64,000 nt of DNA from Rhizophagus clarus (taxonomy: Eukaryota; Glomeromycota; Glomeromycetes; Glomerales; Glomeraceae). A program made the position numbers and the translations under genes. Below, piece by piece: positions 1-11,306 of the stretch. The notes beneath the pieces were generated by a model that did not search any database, had not been told where the DNA came from, and saw nothing but the letters and a program-made list of their open reading frames with translations. The stretch covers positions 558,001 to 622,000 of the forward strand of contig BLAL01000018.1 of the NCBI GenBank assembly GCA_015698045.1. Direction: 5' to 3'. Each line of letters begins with the position of its first letter. Within the stretch, counting starts at the first letter, position 1.

Positions 1-1759
1 TATTCAGAAGTTATTCAATTTGAATTTATGGATAAGGTATGATGATAAATTTAAAATTCTTAATAAATTTTTTATTTTTTACTAACATATCATATTTACT
101 ATAGAATAGTAAAGTTTATGGAATAACATATGAACCAATAACAAAAAATTATATGATAGTTTTGGATAACAAATGTAAAGAATGTAATTATATATGTTAT
201 TCAAGACATTTTCAACAAAATTTTGAGAACTGGACTAGTGGTAATAATGATATTGATAAATTTATTCAAGGTACTCAGCTATCATGTCATTATGATGCAA
301 GCAAAGCATTAGAATGGATACCTTATGATAGACTTAATAAAATTGAATATATTGCAAAAGGTGGGTTTGGAAAAGTATATAGAGCTAAATGGATTGATGG
401 AAATATTATTGATTGGAATGATAATCAAAATTGGAAAAGAACAGGCCCAAAGTTTGTAGCTCTCAAAAGTTTAGATAATTCAAATAATATTACATTTGAG
501 TTTATGAACGAGGTAATAGTTTATTTATTATTTTACTAAAAATCTCATAATTTTAGGCAATATCAAAATAATATTATTTGATATTATTGCAAAATCATTA
601 CTATTACGATATTAAAATAGTATTAAATGATATTTTGACAAGATTCAAATGATATATTAATGATATTGATAACGATATCATTAAAATCATCTTAACGATC
701 TAAGATATCAAAATGTCATTTCACATATTATTTAGATTTGATTTTTCAAAGGTTTAATAATTTTTATTAACGGATTGTATTTTTATGTAGATTGCATTAC
801 ATAACAAGGTCGATGATAGCTTATTCATTATTAGATTATATGGAGTAACTCAAGATCCTGAGACAGGGAATTATATGATGGTTTTGGAATATGCAGAGGA
901 TGGAAGCTTACGGAATTATTTAGATACAAGTTATAATAAGTTAAATTTGAAAAGTAAGATAAAATATTTATATAATATCGTAACTGGGCTTGAAAATATT
1001 CATGGAAACGAAATAATTCATCGAGATTTACATATTGGCAATATACTAAAAAATCATGAAATTATTCTTATAACTGATATGGGATTATGTAAACCTGCAG
1101 ATTATAATACATCAGAGTGTACAAAAAATAATATATATGGGGTTTTACCTTATATTGCACCCGAAATTTTACGAGGGCAAAGTTATACTAGAGCAGCTGA
1201 TATTTACAGTTTTGGTATAATTATTTATGAAGTAATTTCTGGATTACCTCCATATCATGATTTAAGCCATGATAATAATTTGGCAATGAAAATTTGTTTA
1301 GGACTTAGACCAAGATTCAATATTGAAGTACCTCAATTAATTGTACATTTAATTAAAAGATGCTTAGACGCAAATTCATTAAATCGGCCAACAGCAATTG
1401 AAATCAGAGATAAGTTGTGGGAATTTTTAAATGATACTTCACAAAACCAAGTTTATGAAAAAATGGACAATAATTTACCAATTAGTAGCAATAAATGTTT
1501 AGCCAATTTATTATATGAGACACATCCGGAAGCTATTTACACAAGTAGGTTGCTTAATTTTAATAATCTACCTGAACCAAAAAACTCTGACGATTATTAT
1601 GAGCAAAATGATGATATAATAAGCAAAAAATTTTCAGGTATTAAATAATAAATTACTTTAAAAATCATTTAAATTTAAAAATATTAATATAATTTAATTT
1701 ATTATATAGATTCATTAATATATAATTTTTTAAATGAAAATGGTAAATTTTTAATTTAA
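1..1759 (+). CDS. Zinc-ribbon-led protein kinase (TKL-like), 5' end outside window
   Basis: Protein kinase, probably a cytoplasmic Ser/Thr (TKL-like) enzyme. Exons read as 1-36, 105-512, 791-1637 and perhaps 1710-1759, with GT-AG introns that keep frame. In order: a short kinase-like stretch ending in KNYMIVLD, a CKEC..C leader with the family phrase FQQNFENWTSGN, then the kinase domain. Visible motifs are the Gly loop GGFGKVYRA (about nt 358-384), VALKSL with the ATP lysine, HRDLHIGN (about nt 1019-1042), DMG in place of DFG, and APE. All catalytic residues are present, so it is likely active. Without the last splice the protein stops at 1648 (FSGIK). With donor 1638 and acceptor 1709 it continues FSDSLIYNF to a stop at 1757-1759, which resembles tails of related kinases. 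Kinases with this leader are strongly expanded in Rhizophagus. The substrate cannot be read from the sequence. Confidence 0.85.
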
Positions 1760-3024
1760 ATTATTGTCTTTACATTTATTGATTATTATTAATGCGTTTT
1801 GTTTTTTATAAATAGTAAAAATGAAGGTAAAGGAAAATGTTTAGAGTAAATGAGTTAGCAAATTATAATTGTTGTGTTATGTTCAATATATATATATATT
1901 TTTTATCATTATAATTTAAAATTCAGTTTAACATTAGCATTTCTTATTCTTATCTACTTAAATTTTTTTGTAAATGGTATAACAGCTATTTTTTTATACG
2001 TATGTAATTGGATAACGTTAAACTGGGTTTTAAATTTTAATGGCTAAATCATATATAGTATTATTTATGTTTATATTCATTTGGTTTATTAAATAAATTA
2101 ACAAATTAACCATAAAATTTTATATAAATATTAGGTGTGGTGTTGTTTAAAGACTATATTTGAAACTAAATATTATTTTACCAAAGTGACAAATATTGCA
2201 ATTTTGAAATTGTATAATATTCATTTAAGTAAATTTTAAATTTTTAGTAATTACAATAAAATATTTTAGCTATAATTCTATTTTCAATTGAATTTCACAT
2301 CTCATCCAGCGATTTTACTTTGTCACCATTTAAACTAGTAGGGTTATTATGCAACTATTTTTCAAATTTTTATTGTTTAATAGATATATTGATCCTCATT
2401 CGAAACACTCGAAAGTGCCTCAAAAATATTTTAAAACACCCATATAAAACAAAAAGCCCATTAGATTTGACAAAAATCCATTAGAATCTAAGGTGAAAAT
2501 GACTTACAAATATTCTTTTTCATAGAATAATGAAGAAATTTGTATTTTATTCATTTTATAAGAACTGGTCGCGTTCTGTATGTAATGATTTATATTAGTC
2601 ACGGTACTAGTATATTTAAATTAGCCTAATAGTAAATATGAAAAGAGAATTATCTATGCAGTTATCTAGTAACTTTTTTATTTATTAATTCTTTTATCCG
2701 TTAGCATTCTAAAACACCTTGGGGCTCGTTGATCTTCAAAGATTTTGTGAACCATCATCTGGTGTCACGTTACGTTCCGAAGGCAAATTCGAACTATCAA
2801 CTAATTATTAATCCTACTAAGGTTTACATCTCAAATAAATTGTCTTGAAATGAGAGTTAACCTCTAAAGACTGAGGAGATCAAAAGTTAATTTCACGTTC
2901 TTCAACTGAATTTTGTCACTATGTATGATTCATGCGGTAACAATGGAGAAGCGTCCGTTGTTGTGAGCATCCAGTACTTATATTATCATGCTTACTTCTT
3001 TTCTGAACCCAAGGAACAAGAACT
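1760..3024. other. AT-rich intergenic DNA
   Basis: No reading frame or repeat that I can support. A short TA microsatellite lies near 1888-1900. The base composition becomes less AT-rich after about 2700, where decayed coding sequence may begin. Confidence 0.4.
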
Positions 3025-3249
3025 TTATTAAAATTATCGCAAAAGTGGGAGATATGTTGTTGGTATTGTCATCAAAATATCCCAATTGATAAGCCAATCG
3101 AACATCAACAAATAAGAGGAAATTCTGTATCCTTTTCGGTCAATAGATTAATCGAACTAAGCAGACAAGAGAAATTCTTTATCCTCACTGCAAAGAAACA
3201 ATCAATACGTCCGATTATCAAAAATATGGCTGATTTGACCAAAACCTAA
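3025..3249 (+). pseudogene. Decayed coding fragment, unknown family
   Basis: An open stretch of about 70 codons without a convincing start. It contains KWEICCWYCHQNIPIDKP, with a CxxC pair and balanced codon use unlike the flanking AT-rich DNA, and ends at TAA near 3249. Frames before and after it are broken by stops. Short open pieces continue to about 3420 in other frames, after which nothing is visible until the cyclophilin stop at 3796. It could be an old transposon or zinc-finger gene; I do not recognise the family. Confidence 0.3.
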
Positions 3250-3795
3250 ATGTTATGAGCGTTATTCGTCAAATTATTCGATCATGAGAAAGCACTTTTG
3301 GTTCTAAGTTTACGTATAAGCGACATCATTTAAAAGCAAACAGGTAAACGTTATCGTCATGTTACTATTCCTCATTCGAGAACAAAGAAGCTATTTTGGC
3401 TTGGATTAACAAGAAGTGATCACCATTATGTATAAATATTTGTTTTGTGGCCAGTATATAATCACCTTGTCCAATATATTTTTATTACATGTATAAATTT
3501 TAGTTAACACGATTGTACGTTATTTCACGTCAATAAAAATCAATCTGTAAACGTGAGATAGACTTAATCGAAAATCGGATATTGGAATTGCAGATGCTAA
3601 CGCTCATGTTAAGACCAATTTAAAAGATAAACCTTTATACTTTTTTTTCGGATGATGAAGTAATAATGGTTTGCTGAACTTGGAGATCATTTATATTATA
3701 ATAACAAATTATTGATTATTTTAAAATAAAATATCTTGCTATTATTTTTATTTAATAGAATTTCTCATTCTGACAATAATATAAACATTGTTATG

Positions 3796-4587
3796 TTATA
3801 CTGTGCCACAATCTTCAATCCAAACTTTTTTGCTAGTAAATCCATTTGATGAACCGTATCTCTCTATTCTTTTGACTACATCCATACCTTACGAAAATAA
3901 AATAAATCAATAAGGGAAGGAAAGGAAATAACAAGTTAAAAGAAACTAATAAGAGGTCACAAACCTTCCAAAACATTCCCAAAGACGACATGTTTACCAT
4001 CTAACCAGGAAGTCACGACGGTGGTAATAAAAAATTGAGACCCATTGGTGTTAGGGCCAGAATTAGCCATAGAAAGAAGACCTAATCAATTATATGACTC
4101 AATGGTAATTATCATAATGACATAAAAACAAACCGAAAAAAAAACTCATTAAAGATCAATAACCTGGTCTGTCATGTTTCAATTCAAAGTTTTCATCTTT
4201 AAATTTTTTACCATAGATAGACATTCCACCAGTACCGTTTCCGGCAGTAAAATCACCTCCTTGAATCATAAATTCAGGTATAACTCGATGAAATGTGCAA
4301 CCTTTGTATCCGTATCCCTCTTCTCCTGTACATAGGGCCCTAAAATTTCTCGCTATAGATATGGTTTTTAGATTAGAACAAATATTGCTGAGATAATTGA
4401 TTATTTCATAAGGTACAAATTTTCTTTACCCGTTATTGGGACGATGTCATCGTAAAGTTGAAACACGATTCTCTAAAAAGAAATAATGTTTGACTAAAGT
4501 GTAACACGAAAAATAAAAAAGTTAAAAGTAATATCTTACGCCTAATGATCCATCATCACTATTAATATCAAAGAAAACATTAGACAT
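3796..4587 (-). CDS. Cyclophilin-type peptidyl-prolyl cis-trans isomerase
   Basis: Cyclophilin A-like enzyme that isomerises Xaa-Pro bonds and assists folding; it is the usual cyclosporin target. Five exons: 4587-4540, 4472-4430, 4352-4164, 4081-3965 and 3887-3796. All introns are GT-AG and short, and phases match exactly, giving 162 residues, the typical length of single-domain cyclophilins. It starts MSNVFFDI and includes ENFRALCTG-like [18 protein letters not shown], the catalytic [15 protein letters not shown] with its arginine, [20 protein letters not shown], the drug-contact tryptophan in [11 protein letters not shown], and a C-terminus near DCG. No signal peptide or extension is seen, so it is predicted to be cytosolic. 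The small exons make the gene easy to miss in an open-frame scan. No lesions are seen. Confidence 0.95.
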
Positions 4588-4887
4588 TGTTGACAGAGTT
4601 CTAAGAGAAGTGGTTCGTATAGTATTAAAAAACGTCAAAGTGCGATATACAATTATACATACTGTATATTTATATATCGGAAAAAAAAATACGTATATAT
4701 TGGTAATACTTACAAATTTGATATCTTGTTCAAGTGAAATTTATTTGTCCAATCAAAATCATTAATAAAAATTGATGATCCAAATGTTCCGAATACAATA
4801 CGCGCTTTTTATAAAATCGTAACTTCGTTTTCGCGTTTAAATTTAATAATAACCTCTAAAAATAAGAAAAGTGTTAAGTCAAATTAG

Positions 4888-5816
4888 TTGATAAACAACT
4901 CAAATATTAATGCAAAGTTAAAAAATTCTGTTCCTACACACCCTAAACCAACTGTATTAGAAGAAAATCTCAGTTCACCTCCTACGCCTTCTATCGATAT
5001 TATGTCCAAACCAGCAACTACTACCAAAGATACAATCATTAATCTTACTGAGGTTTGTATTTTATTACTTCTTGTTTAATGTTGTTTTAATTAATACAAT
5101 ATTAAAATACAAATAGTAGGAGGTAAAAACTGCACAAGTCGCATCTCAAGAACTTAATTTCTGAAGTAAGATTTAGATTTATTATTTTATATTTATATTT
5201 ATTTAACGTGATTTATATATTTAATTCTTATTTTTTACAATTATTAGCCACAAATTAAAAGTACCAAACGCAAAATCAGGTCTTAAAAAAAGAAGTTAAA
5301 TTGAATGATGACGATACCAAGCGGACAGATACAGAAATTAAAATATTACTTGACTTTCGGAGAGAAAATTTGGAAGAATGGAAGAGAAGGAAATGAAATT
5401 TTTATCAGAAGATGGTGAATGAAAATTGCTGTCAGGTCGTACTCTTGAACAAATAAGATAGAAACGAAGTGGGAAAGTTACATGAGATGTACTTACAGAA
5501 AAAGAAAAAAGCTAATTTTACAGGTGAACTTAATGTAGAATGGGTTTGGTATTCACAAATGAAAGAAATTTTGTCACAAAGTAAAGCTATCAATCCAGAT
5601 TATATTATAGATTCTTCACCTCCAGATTCTATTTCTGATGATTAAAATTCAAATGATAAAGAAAACCATGAAGCTGATGCATCACAAAAAAAGAAAAGAA
5701 AAACTGGAAGTGAAGGTTTAACTGGAGTAATTGCAGCAATGGGAGAATCAAGAGATAGGTTTTATGTATTTGTTAATGGCAGCTTCACTGAGCTAATCAC
5801 TTATATTAACTCATAA
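4888..5816 (+). pseudogene. Decayed trihelix/Myb-SANT-like DNA-binding protein
   Basis: Pieces of one protein are scattered over all three frames. A Ser/Pro/Thr-rich N-terminus (MINNSNINAKLK.., 4888-5050) is followed by RTDTEIKILLDF, NFYQKMVNEN, LSGRTLEQIR and GELNVEWVWYSQMKEIL, then a Lys-rich tail with KKKRKTGSEGLTG and a stop at about 5814-5816. The order of pieces (an acidic TEIK..LL helix, FYQKM, GRT.EQ) resembles trihelix or Myb/SANT-like DNA-binding domains. At least three frameshifts and several stops (near 5400, 5458 and 5643) show it is dead. The family assignment is by motif pattern only. Related genes are common in Rhizophagus and may be transposon accessory genes. Confidence 0.6.
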
Positions 5817-7482
5817 TACAAGGTATGACATGATAAGTTGTTTTCTATTTAAGTATAATATTAGCAAATCAAAGGTCATTGATGAAATTTATATACCGAA
5901 TTTTATTGCTTCCTGAATCTCAAAGATCCAAATTATATTCTTTATTTAACACTGAGGTAAAGGTCAAATGGTAAGATTTCCATCAAAAAGTTTATTGACT
6001 GGAATATTCATGACATATGTCCTAATGCCAGCCCTGTTGCAAGTAAGGTAATTGCTTCCATTAACTAGGTTTGTCTGACCAACTCCAATAAAGTGAGTGA
6101 CCTTGTGAAAGATGATTCCTCCAACTGTCAATAGAATATTGGTATTGATAATATAGTTTATAGTTAACTCATTTGGTTTCACTATTTCTAGAGAGTATGA
6201 CTTGATCTGAAATCAGTGAAGTCTGGCTTGTACAAAAGAAAGGTATTTGACAGCAATTGCTTTGGTCTTAAGAATTTTGATAGATAATACAATTTGAATT
6301 GTTCATGAAGAAAAATAAAGAGCCACTTTTGAAGATCAGAAAGATTCTGGGTGTGACCAACCTCGATGATTATGCGTTATTGGGTATGTCGCTCCAAGTT
6401 ATCTGCCGCTGCACTAGGTTGTGACTTAATACATTTTTTTTTACTTAGTCCAATAAATCAGGCTCTCTTGCACTGTTTGCCCATAACACAAATCCCAATG
6501 GATCTATGTGTCCTTGTATGGGGGAAAGGCAAGTAATTCATACGCTCTGATTGTTCCATAATGTAAGTATATGTGAACTGAGAGATTTGGGTCACATTCA
6601 CAATATTGAGATAGTTATCAAGCAATGACTCCTCTTGAAGCAATACAAGCAAGTACCCTTTAGTTAAACCAATGTCTTTAGCAGTTTAGCTGGTAGGAAA
6701 ATTTCCTTTTCTACAGATTGTGAAATGAGTTAGTGTATTAACTTCTTCACGTATATTTATAGCTAGAAAGCCCGGGAATGAGCTTGAGCACAAGCCAAGT
6801 GAAGTAATGATTATAACGAGTTGAACCTAAAAATGTGCATTTATATTTAATAGATTACATCAAATAGAGAACTATAAACCTTATCATTTAGAACCTTACC
6901 TTCTGTATTGCTAGAAGTCGAAGCAATAGAGCATTTGTTTTTACAAGATCTCGTAAAAACTTTATTTTTTTCTTGATTTTTTGTTAAAGAAAAATATAAT
7001 AAAACATAATATAATAAATTTTTTTAAATGTAATATTTATAATTATTTTATAATATATATAAAATATTTTTTAAAAAAAAAACGATTTCTCGTTTTATAA
7101 AAAAATTTTTTTTTTTCTTAAAACGTATAATAGGGTGGCTTTGATTAAACCAATATTACGTAACTAGTGTTACATTAGAATTTCTACTCATGATTTTTCC
7201 AATAATACCTTCAATTTACTATAATCCAATATTAAAAATTCCGAGTATAACTAATAAATAGTACATCTTATTGCTTTGTAAATTCTTATAAACACATCTT
7301 TTTAAAATTCTTCGTGTTTTGCGCAGTAACTTTCAAATAATTGAATATAATTTTCAGGAGAAAACATACGTTCTTACTAATATATATAATACATAATTTA
7401 TTTATTTATTTTAAAAATAAAATGATAACTAAGTATTGAATTTATAACTAATACTAAACCAACGTTTATAAATTCTGGTCGT
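5817..7482. other. Intergenic DNA with two unassigned minus-strand open frames
   Basis: Open frames at 5964-6182 (72 codons) and 6458-6652 (64 codons) on the minus strand have mixed codon use and may be remnants of one gene, but I see no family motif. From 6960 to 7480 the DNA is A/T homopolymer rich and otherwise empty. Confidence 0.3.
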
Positions 7483-9047
7483 CTAATTAGTTTTCTTAAC
7501 GCTGAATACTTCAATTTCTTGAACTCCGTATTCTTTTCTATAAGAATCATCCAATAAAAAAAATTCCAACCCACTCCTTAAATTTTCATAATTACCGCCG
7601 CTACGAGATAAAGTTAAACAATCATTTTCCAATACCAAAACACCTCCACCAAAATTAACACCATTCATTCCAGAATAATCATAGATGGCATATTCCGAAT
7701 TAATCACACGACTAATCTTATCATTATTATTTGTAAATGAAAATATAAAACTATCAGTAGTGGATAAATATTTTTTGTAATTACGAAAAAAATAACCATT
7801 ATTGGAATTATCATTCCAACCAATGGGATTATATCCACCAAATATTTTTTCTGAGAATTTAGTTTTAATTAAAATTAATACAGCTCCTTGTCCAATACAT
7901 TTATTTCGAACAATATTATTTCCATCACGACTCTTACGGTAGATAAGTTTAAAATTGTAAAAATTATCCTTTTTACTACGATTATAATATGAATCCTTTT
8001 TATCAATCCAATTTTTAATTATAATAAATTGTCTTTGCTTGATAATATTTGATTTAATCGTACCTGTACGTGGAGGTAAAGTGGTGTTTTTTGGTAAGAT
8101 ACCTTTAAAGTAAAACTTTTCAATTTCTTCGCACATATGGTCAGGAATAATAACTTTGTAAGGACGGATTTTATCAAAATAATCTTTCGAAGAAATTTCC
8201 ACAAACCGAATAAGAGGGATAAATCGATTTAAAGTTTTCTTTAATTCTTTATAATTTTCATAATTCCAATTGGTTCTAACACTTCCCAAACCAGAAGTTC
8301 GATTAATGCCCCATTTAATTAAAAAATCCCAAGCATCGATTTCATCAATCAGCAAGTCATTTCGTTTAAGTAAATTATATAGACTAACTTCATCCAACGA
8401 GATGAAGGTATTTGAAGTGAAAGAAGGTAACGGATTTGCACATATAGATTCAAGGCAGTGATCCTGTAATTTCTTACAGCTATCAAGTTTAGATACAATA
8501 CGGAGAACAAGAACAAAACTTTCCTGAATCCATTTCTCTCGCTCCTTAATTAAATAATCTTGAACACGTTCAAATAATTCTTCCAGGAGAAATTCATCAG
8601 ATGCAACCAAAAATTCAAGAACATTTAAGCCTGATTGATTTGTTAAATCCACTTCACCTGTATACATATATCTTTTGAAGAGAGACGGAAATTTAAGATA
8701 CAGCATATTACATAATAAAAATTAACGTTTTGGGTTAATTGTAATAATGCTTACTTGAGAACCATTTCGAAAACAGGAGGATTAATATTTGGTTTTTTGA
8801 ACTTCATCACATTATTATTAATAATCCATCCACCTTCTGAAGCTATAAAAGTAGTTTGAAACTCATTTCGTAAGAAGGCATTTTTAAAATAAGGTGAACG
8901 TGACCTAAGAATATATGAATGTGCACGAAATTCCTTTTTATTTTGATTTTTTCCAACTTGAATAATTACATTATGATCATCTATTGAATAGTTATTTAAC
9001 GTTAATGAAAAGTCTTTTGAAAGGACTGAATGAAATTTTAAAGCCAT
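7483..9047 (-). CDS. BTB-TLDc domain protein
   Basis: 493-residue protein of the BTB-TLDc type that is highly expanded in Rhizophagus. Exon 1 is 9047-8755, with donor GTAAGC at 8754; exon 2 is 8671-7483. The junction restores KYMYTGEVDLTNQSG across the intron. BTB domain about residues 23-115 (NVIIQVG.., FRAHSYILRSRSPYFKNAF), then a BACK-like helical middle (LLEELFERVQDYL, about 120-250), then TLDc about 300-485 (NFKLIYRKSRDG, NKCIGQGAVLILIKT, FGGYNPIGW). BTB domains commonly dimerise and bind Cullin-3; TLDc domains are linked to oxidative stress and V-ATPase regulation. A substrate-adaptor role is inference. The stretch between the BTB helices (TTFIASEGGW) is unusual compared with paralogs but intact. 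No stops are seen. Confidence 0.92.
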
Positions 9048-9431
9048 ATTTTTGTTTTTCTTTGCATGTCTATATACTGTATATCAGTCAGCCCTTGAGA
9101 AAGACGAAAAAAATGTTGACTAAAATTAGATAACAAGGTTTTAAGTTCACTAAAAAGCCGTAACAGATAATGGTTAGATCAACACACGGTTTTTCTTAAA
9201 AATTCAATAATTTCCGGATTTTGGACTATTCTAGTTTAAGTAAAAATGATCAACAAAAGAATAGGTAAAATACCGGCATTGACGACTAATTAAACCCATC
9301 GAAAAAAGGCTAGTTGATATTGTAAACTTTTTACTTAATTGTAGTTAAAAAATTGATTTCTTTAACTTACAGCGTCTTTTCTTATTATAGTTGATATTTA
9401 ATAATAATGAAATGGATTGTGATTTCACTAA
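9048..9431. other. Upstream region of the BTB-TLDc gene
   Basis: AT-rich sequence that must hold the promoter of the minus-strand BTB-TLDc gene. No specific motif is recognisable. Confidence 0.3.
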
Positions 9432-9439
9432 CTCTCGCC

Positions 9440-9577
9440 TAGGGATAGCAACGGTCGGTCAAACGGTCGGTCAAAACGGTCGGTTAAACGGTCGGTCAGA
9501 AGCCTTTGACCGACCGATATCGGTCACGGTCATAACCGGTCATGACCGGTTAATAACCGTGACCGTTGCCATCCCTA
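9440..9577. mobile_element. 138-bp hAT-like MITE built of CGGTC motifs
   Basis: Terminal inverted repeats TAGGGATRGCAACGGTC (9440-9456 and 9561-9577) enclose an array of CGGTCGGTCAAA-type units on the left and CGGTCAC/CCGGTCATGACCGG units on the right. The 8-bp direct repeat CTCTCGCC flanks it exactly (9432-9439 and 9578-9585). TAGGG-type ends with 8-bp target duplications are the hAT signature. It has no coding capacity. The intact duplication suggests a fairly recent insertion. Confidence 0.8.
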
Positions 9578-9656
9578 CTCTCGCCATTAAGATATTTAAT
9601 GAACCAAAAATAGTTATTTCAAAAATAGTATGACAATAATCCATTTTCGTATTATT

Positions 9657-9743
9657 TATTCCATGGGGAGTTAGGAATATTATGGTTTTTTTTCCCTTCG
9701 GGAAAAAAAACCATATTATTCCTATTTCCTCCTCATGGAATAA
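9657..9743. repeat. Long imperfect hairpin
   Basis: Two arms of about 41 bases fold back on a TTC loop: TTATTCCATGGGGA... ATGGTTTTTTTTCCC on the left, GGGAAAAAAAACCAT...CATGGAATAA on the right. Probably a MITE remnant, but no target duplication was found. Confidence 0.6.
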
Positions 9744-9750
9744 ATGAGTA

Positions 9751-9949
9751 ATCCCCAGGAGCGTGTCACTCATTAATATAACATATGATTAACTATTTTA
9801 AACTAAAATTAGAGATTTCCCGGCTATCTATATGAGACCGGGGAATAAGAAGGAAGATTCCCGGTCACTTAGAAACTCAGCTAATCACCTGCAATTTTCA
9901 AAAATTAGTATGAAGGTAATCATGAGTGACACTTAGTGCGACAGGGGAT
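9751..9949. mobile_element. 199-bp MITE with possible TA target site
   Basis: Imperfect inverted ends ATCCCC..GTGTCACTCAT (9751-9773) and ATGAGTGACAC..GGGGAT (9927-9949) are each bordered by TA. The interior contains a second inverted motif (TTCCCGG / CCGGGGAA). This fits a Tc1/mariner-type MITE; class assignment rests on the TA only. Confidence 0.5.
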
Positions 9950-9951
9950 TA

Positions 9952-10572
9952 ATAATAATATTTCTAGTTCCTAAGTAATGTGTAACTTAAATATTTTTTA
10001 TAATTCTCGTAATTAATTTTTGGCGTGAACGTTTATTCAAATTATTTCTTCGTAAATACTCTCCAAAGATTCTGAAATACTAAATATGTGTGTATTAATT
10101 ACATTTTCCAAAAAAAAACTATTCAGATCTGTAAGCTTAATTTTCCTTTTGATAAATATTGCTCATTATAATTACCCAATTCATAATCTAACCTTAATAA
10201 TAAAAAATGATACATATAGGTACAACTAGCGGAAATTCTACTGAAAAAAATATATAATTTACATTTAAGACCAGGCTGATGATGTTTTTATGAACTTTCT
10301 TTTTTGCGTTTACAATACCATAAATATTCACATGTGTATTAGAAGTTTCAAAAGTATCATCAAAATCGAGAGCGGAAAATTGCTTATTCAAAACTTCATT
10401 CATACAGTATATCTTAGAAACTGTTATTGTTGATTAGAAGATATTATTACATTTCCCGCCATAATGCTGGCTCAGTTCTTTAAAATTAGTAAAATAATAA
10501 CTTAAATTAATTGTTTCACTTATAATTTATAAACTAGATTTCATTGGAGTAAGAATTAGAAGGTTAGTTTAG
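9952..10572. other. AT-rich intergenic DNA
   Basis: No supported coding sequence or repeat. Open frames on both strands lack coding character. Confidence 0.3.
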
Positions 10573-10758
10573 GCCGAAACACCTGATTGGTTAAGATACA
10601 GGAATGTCGATGACATAGTAGCCACTACACTTAAACCATCACAGTCGAAATTCTTCGATCACATGTTAACGTATAATGCCGACCGGTTCGAAGAATTTTT
10701 CTGGATGCTACTGGGTAACCGTGAATTTCGTGCCCGAGCTCTTTTTGGTTGCGCATGA
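10573..10758 (+). pseudogene. Orphan coding fragment of 61 codons
   Basis: Open from the stop at 10570-10572 to TGA at 10756-10758, with no ATG near the start. It reads ETPDWLRYRNVDDIVATTL and FDHMLTYNADRFEEFFWMLL, with more GC-rich codons than its surroundings, which suggests a remnant of an older gene or transposon. I do not recognise the family. Confidence 0.3.
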
Positions 10759-11100
10759 ACAAATTTACCTTAATCTTTTTTTTTTAAGAAAATTTTCAAA
10801 AATTGCTAACTATAAGTGATATCGCCTGTAATCTGCGATAATATATACAGTATTAATGGTGCAAACCATGTCAAACTTATGTTAAAATTACTTATAATTT
10901 ATCAAATTAATTATAATATATTAATATATATAGATGATATTTGGGAGTTGGGACAGTCATTTGAATTATTAGATAAATCGTCACCAATAGGGTTGAATAT
11001 CTAAATCAGCATCATTAGGATATATGAAAAAATTTCCTTAGTATATTATTTTCAAATAAAAATTTAATTGGCTATCCGATATTTCATTGTCGATTTCTAT

Positions 11101-11306
11101 AAATATGTATCACATGATGTAAATGACATAAATTTGGTAAATTTCAAAGTAAATCCAAATCAAGTATTTGGCGTATTTTACGTTACGTAATTGTCGTAAA
11201 ACATTATATATGTAATCATACAAGACGATCCGGAAATTTACTTCCGGTGTTTTCATTTTTGTTGAATTTTATTTTTAACAATAAATCAGGCTTAATTTGA
11301 TAAAGA
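11101..11306 (+). promoter_or_regulatory. Upstream block conserved with the second F-box gene
   Basis: A block ending about 135 bp before the F-box start shares CACATGATG, ACATAAAT and CCAAATCAAGTATTTG, in the same order, with the DNA before the second F-box gene (36103-36163). It is retained ancestry from gene duplication and may hold promoter elements. No TATA box can be assigned with confidence. Confidence 0.45.

Noticed and set aside
5964-6652. Two minus-strand open frames as a gene
   Set aside because: No shared splice structure or motif was found; kept only as a note on the intergenic entry.
8270-8461. Open frame within the BTB-TLDc gene on the plus strand
   Set aside because: Antisense shadow of a well-supported coding exon.
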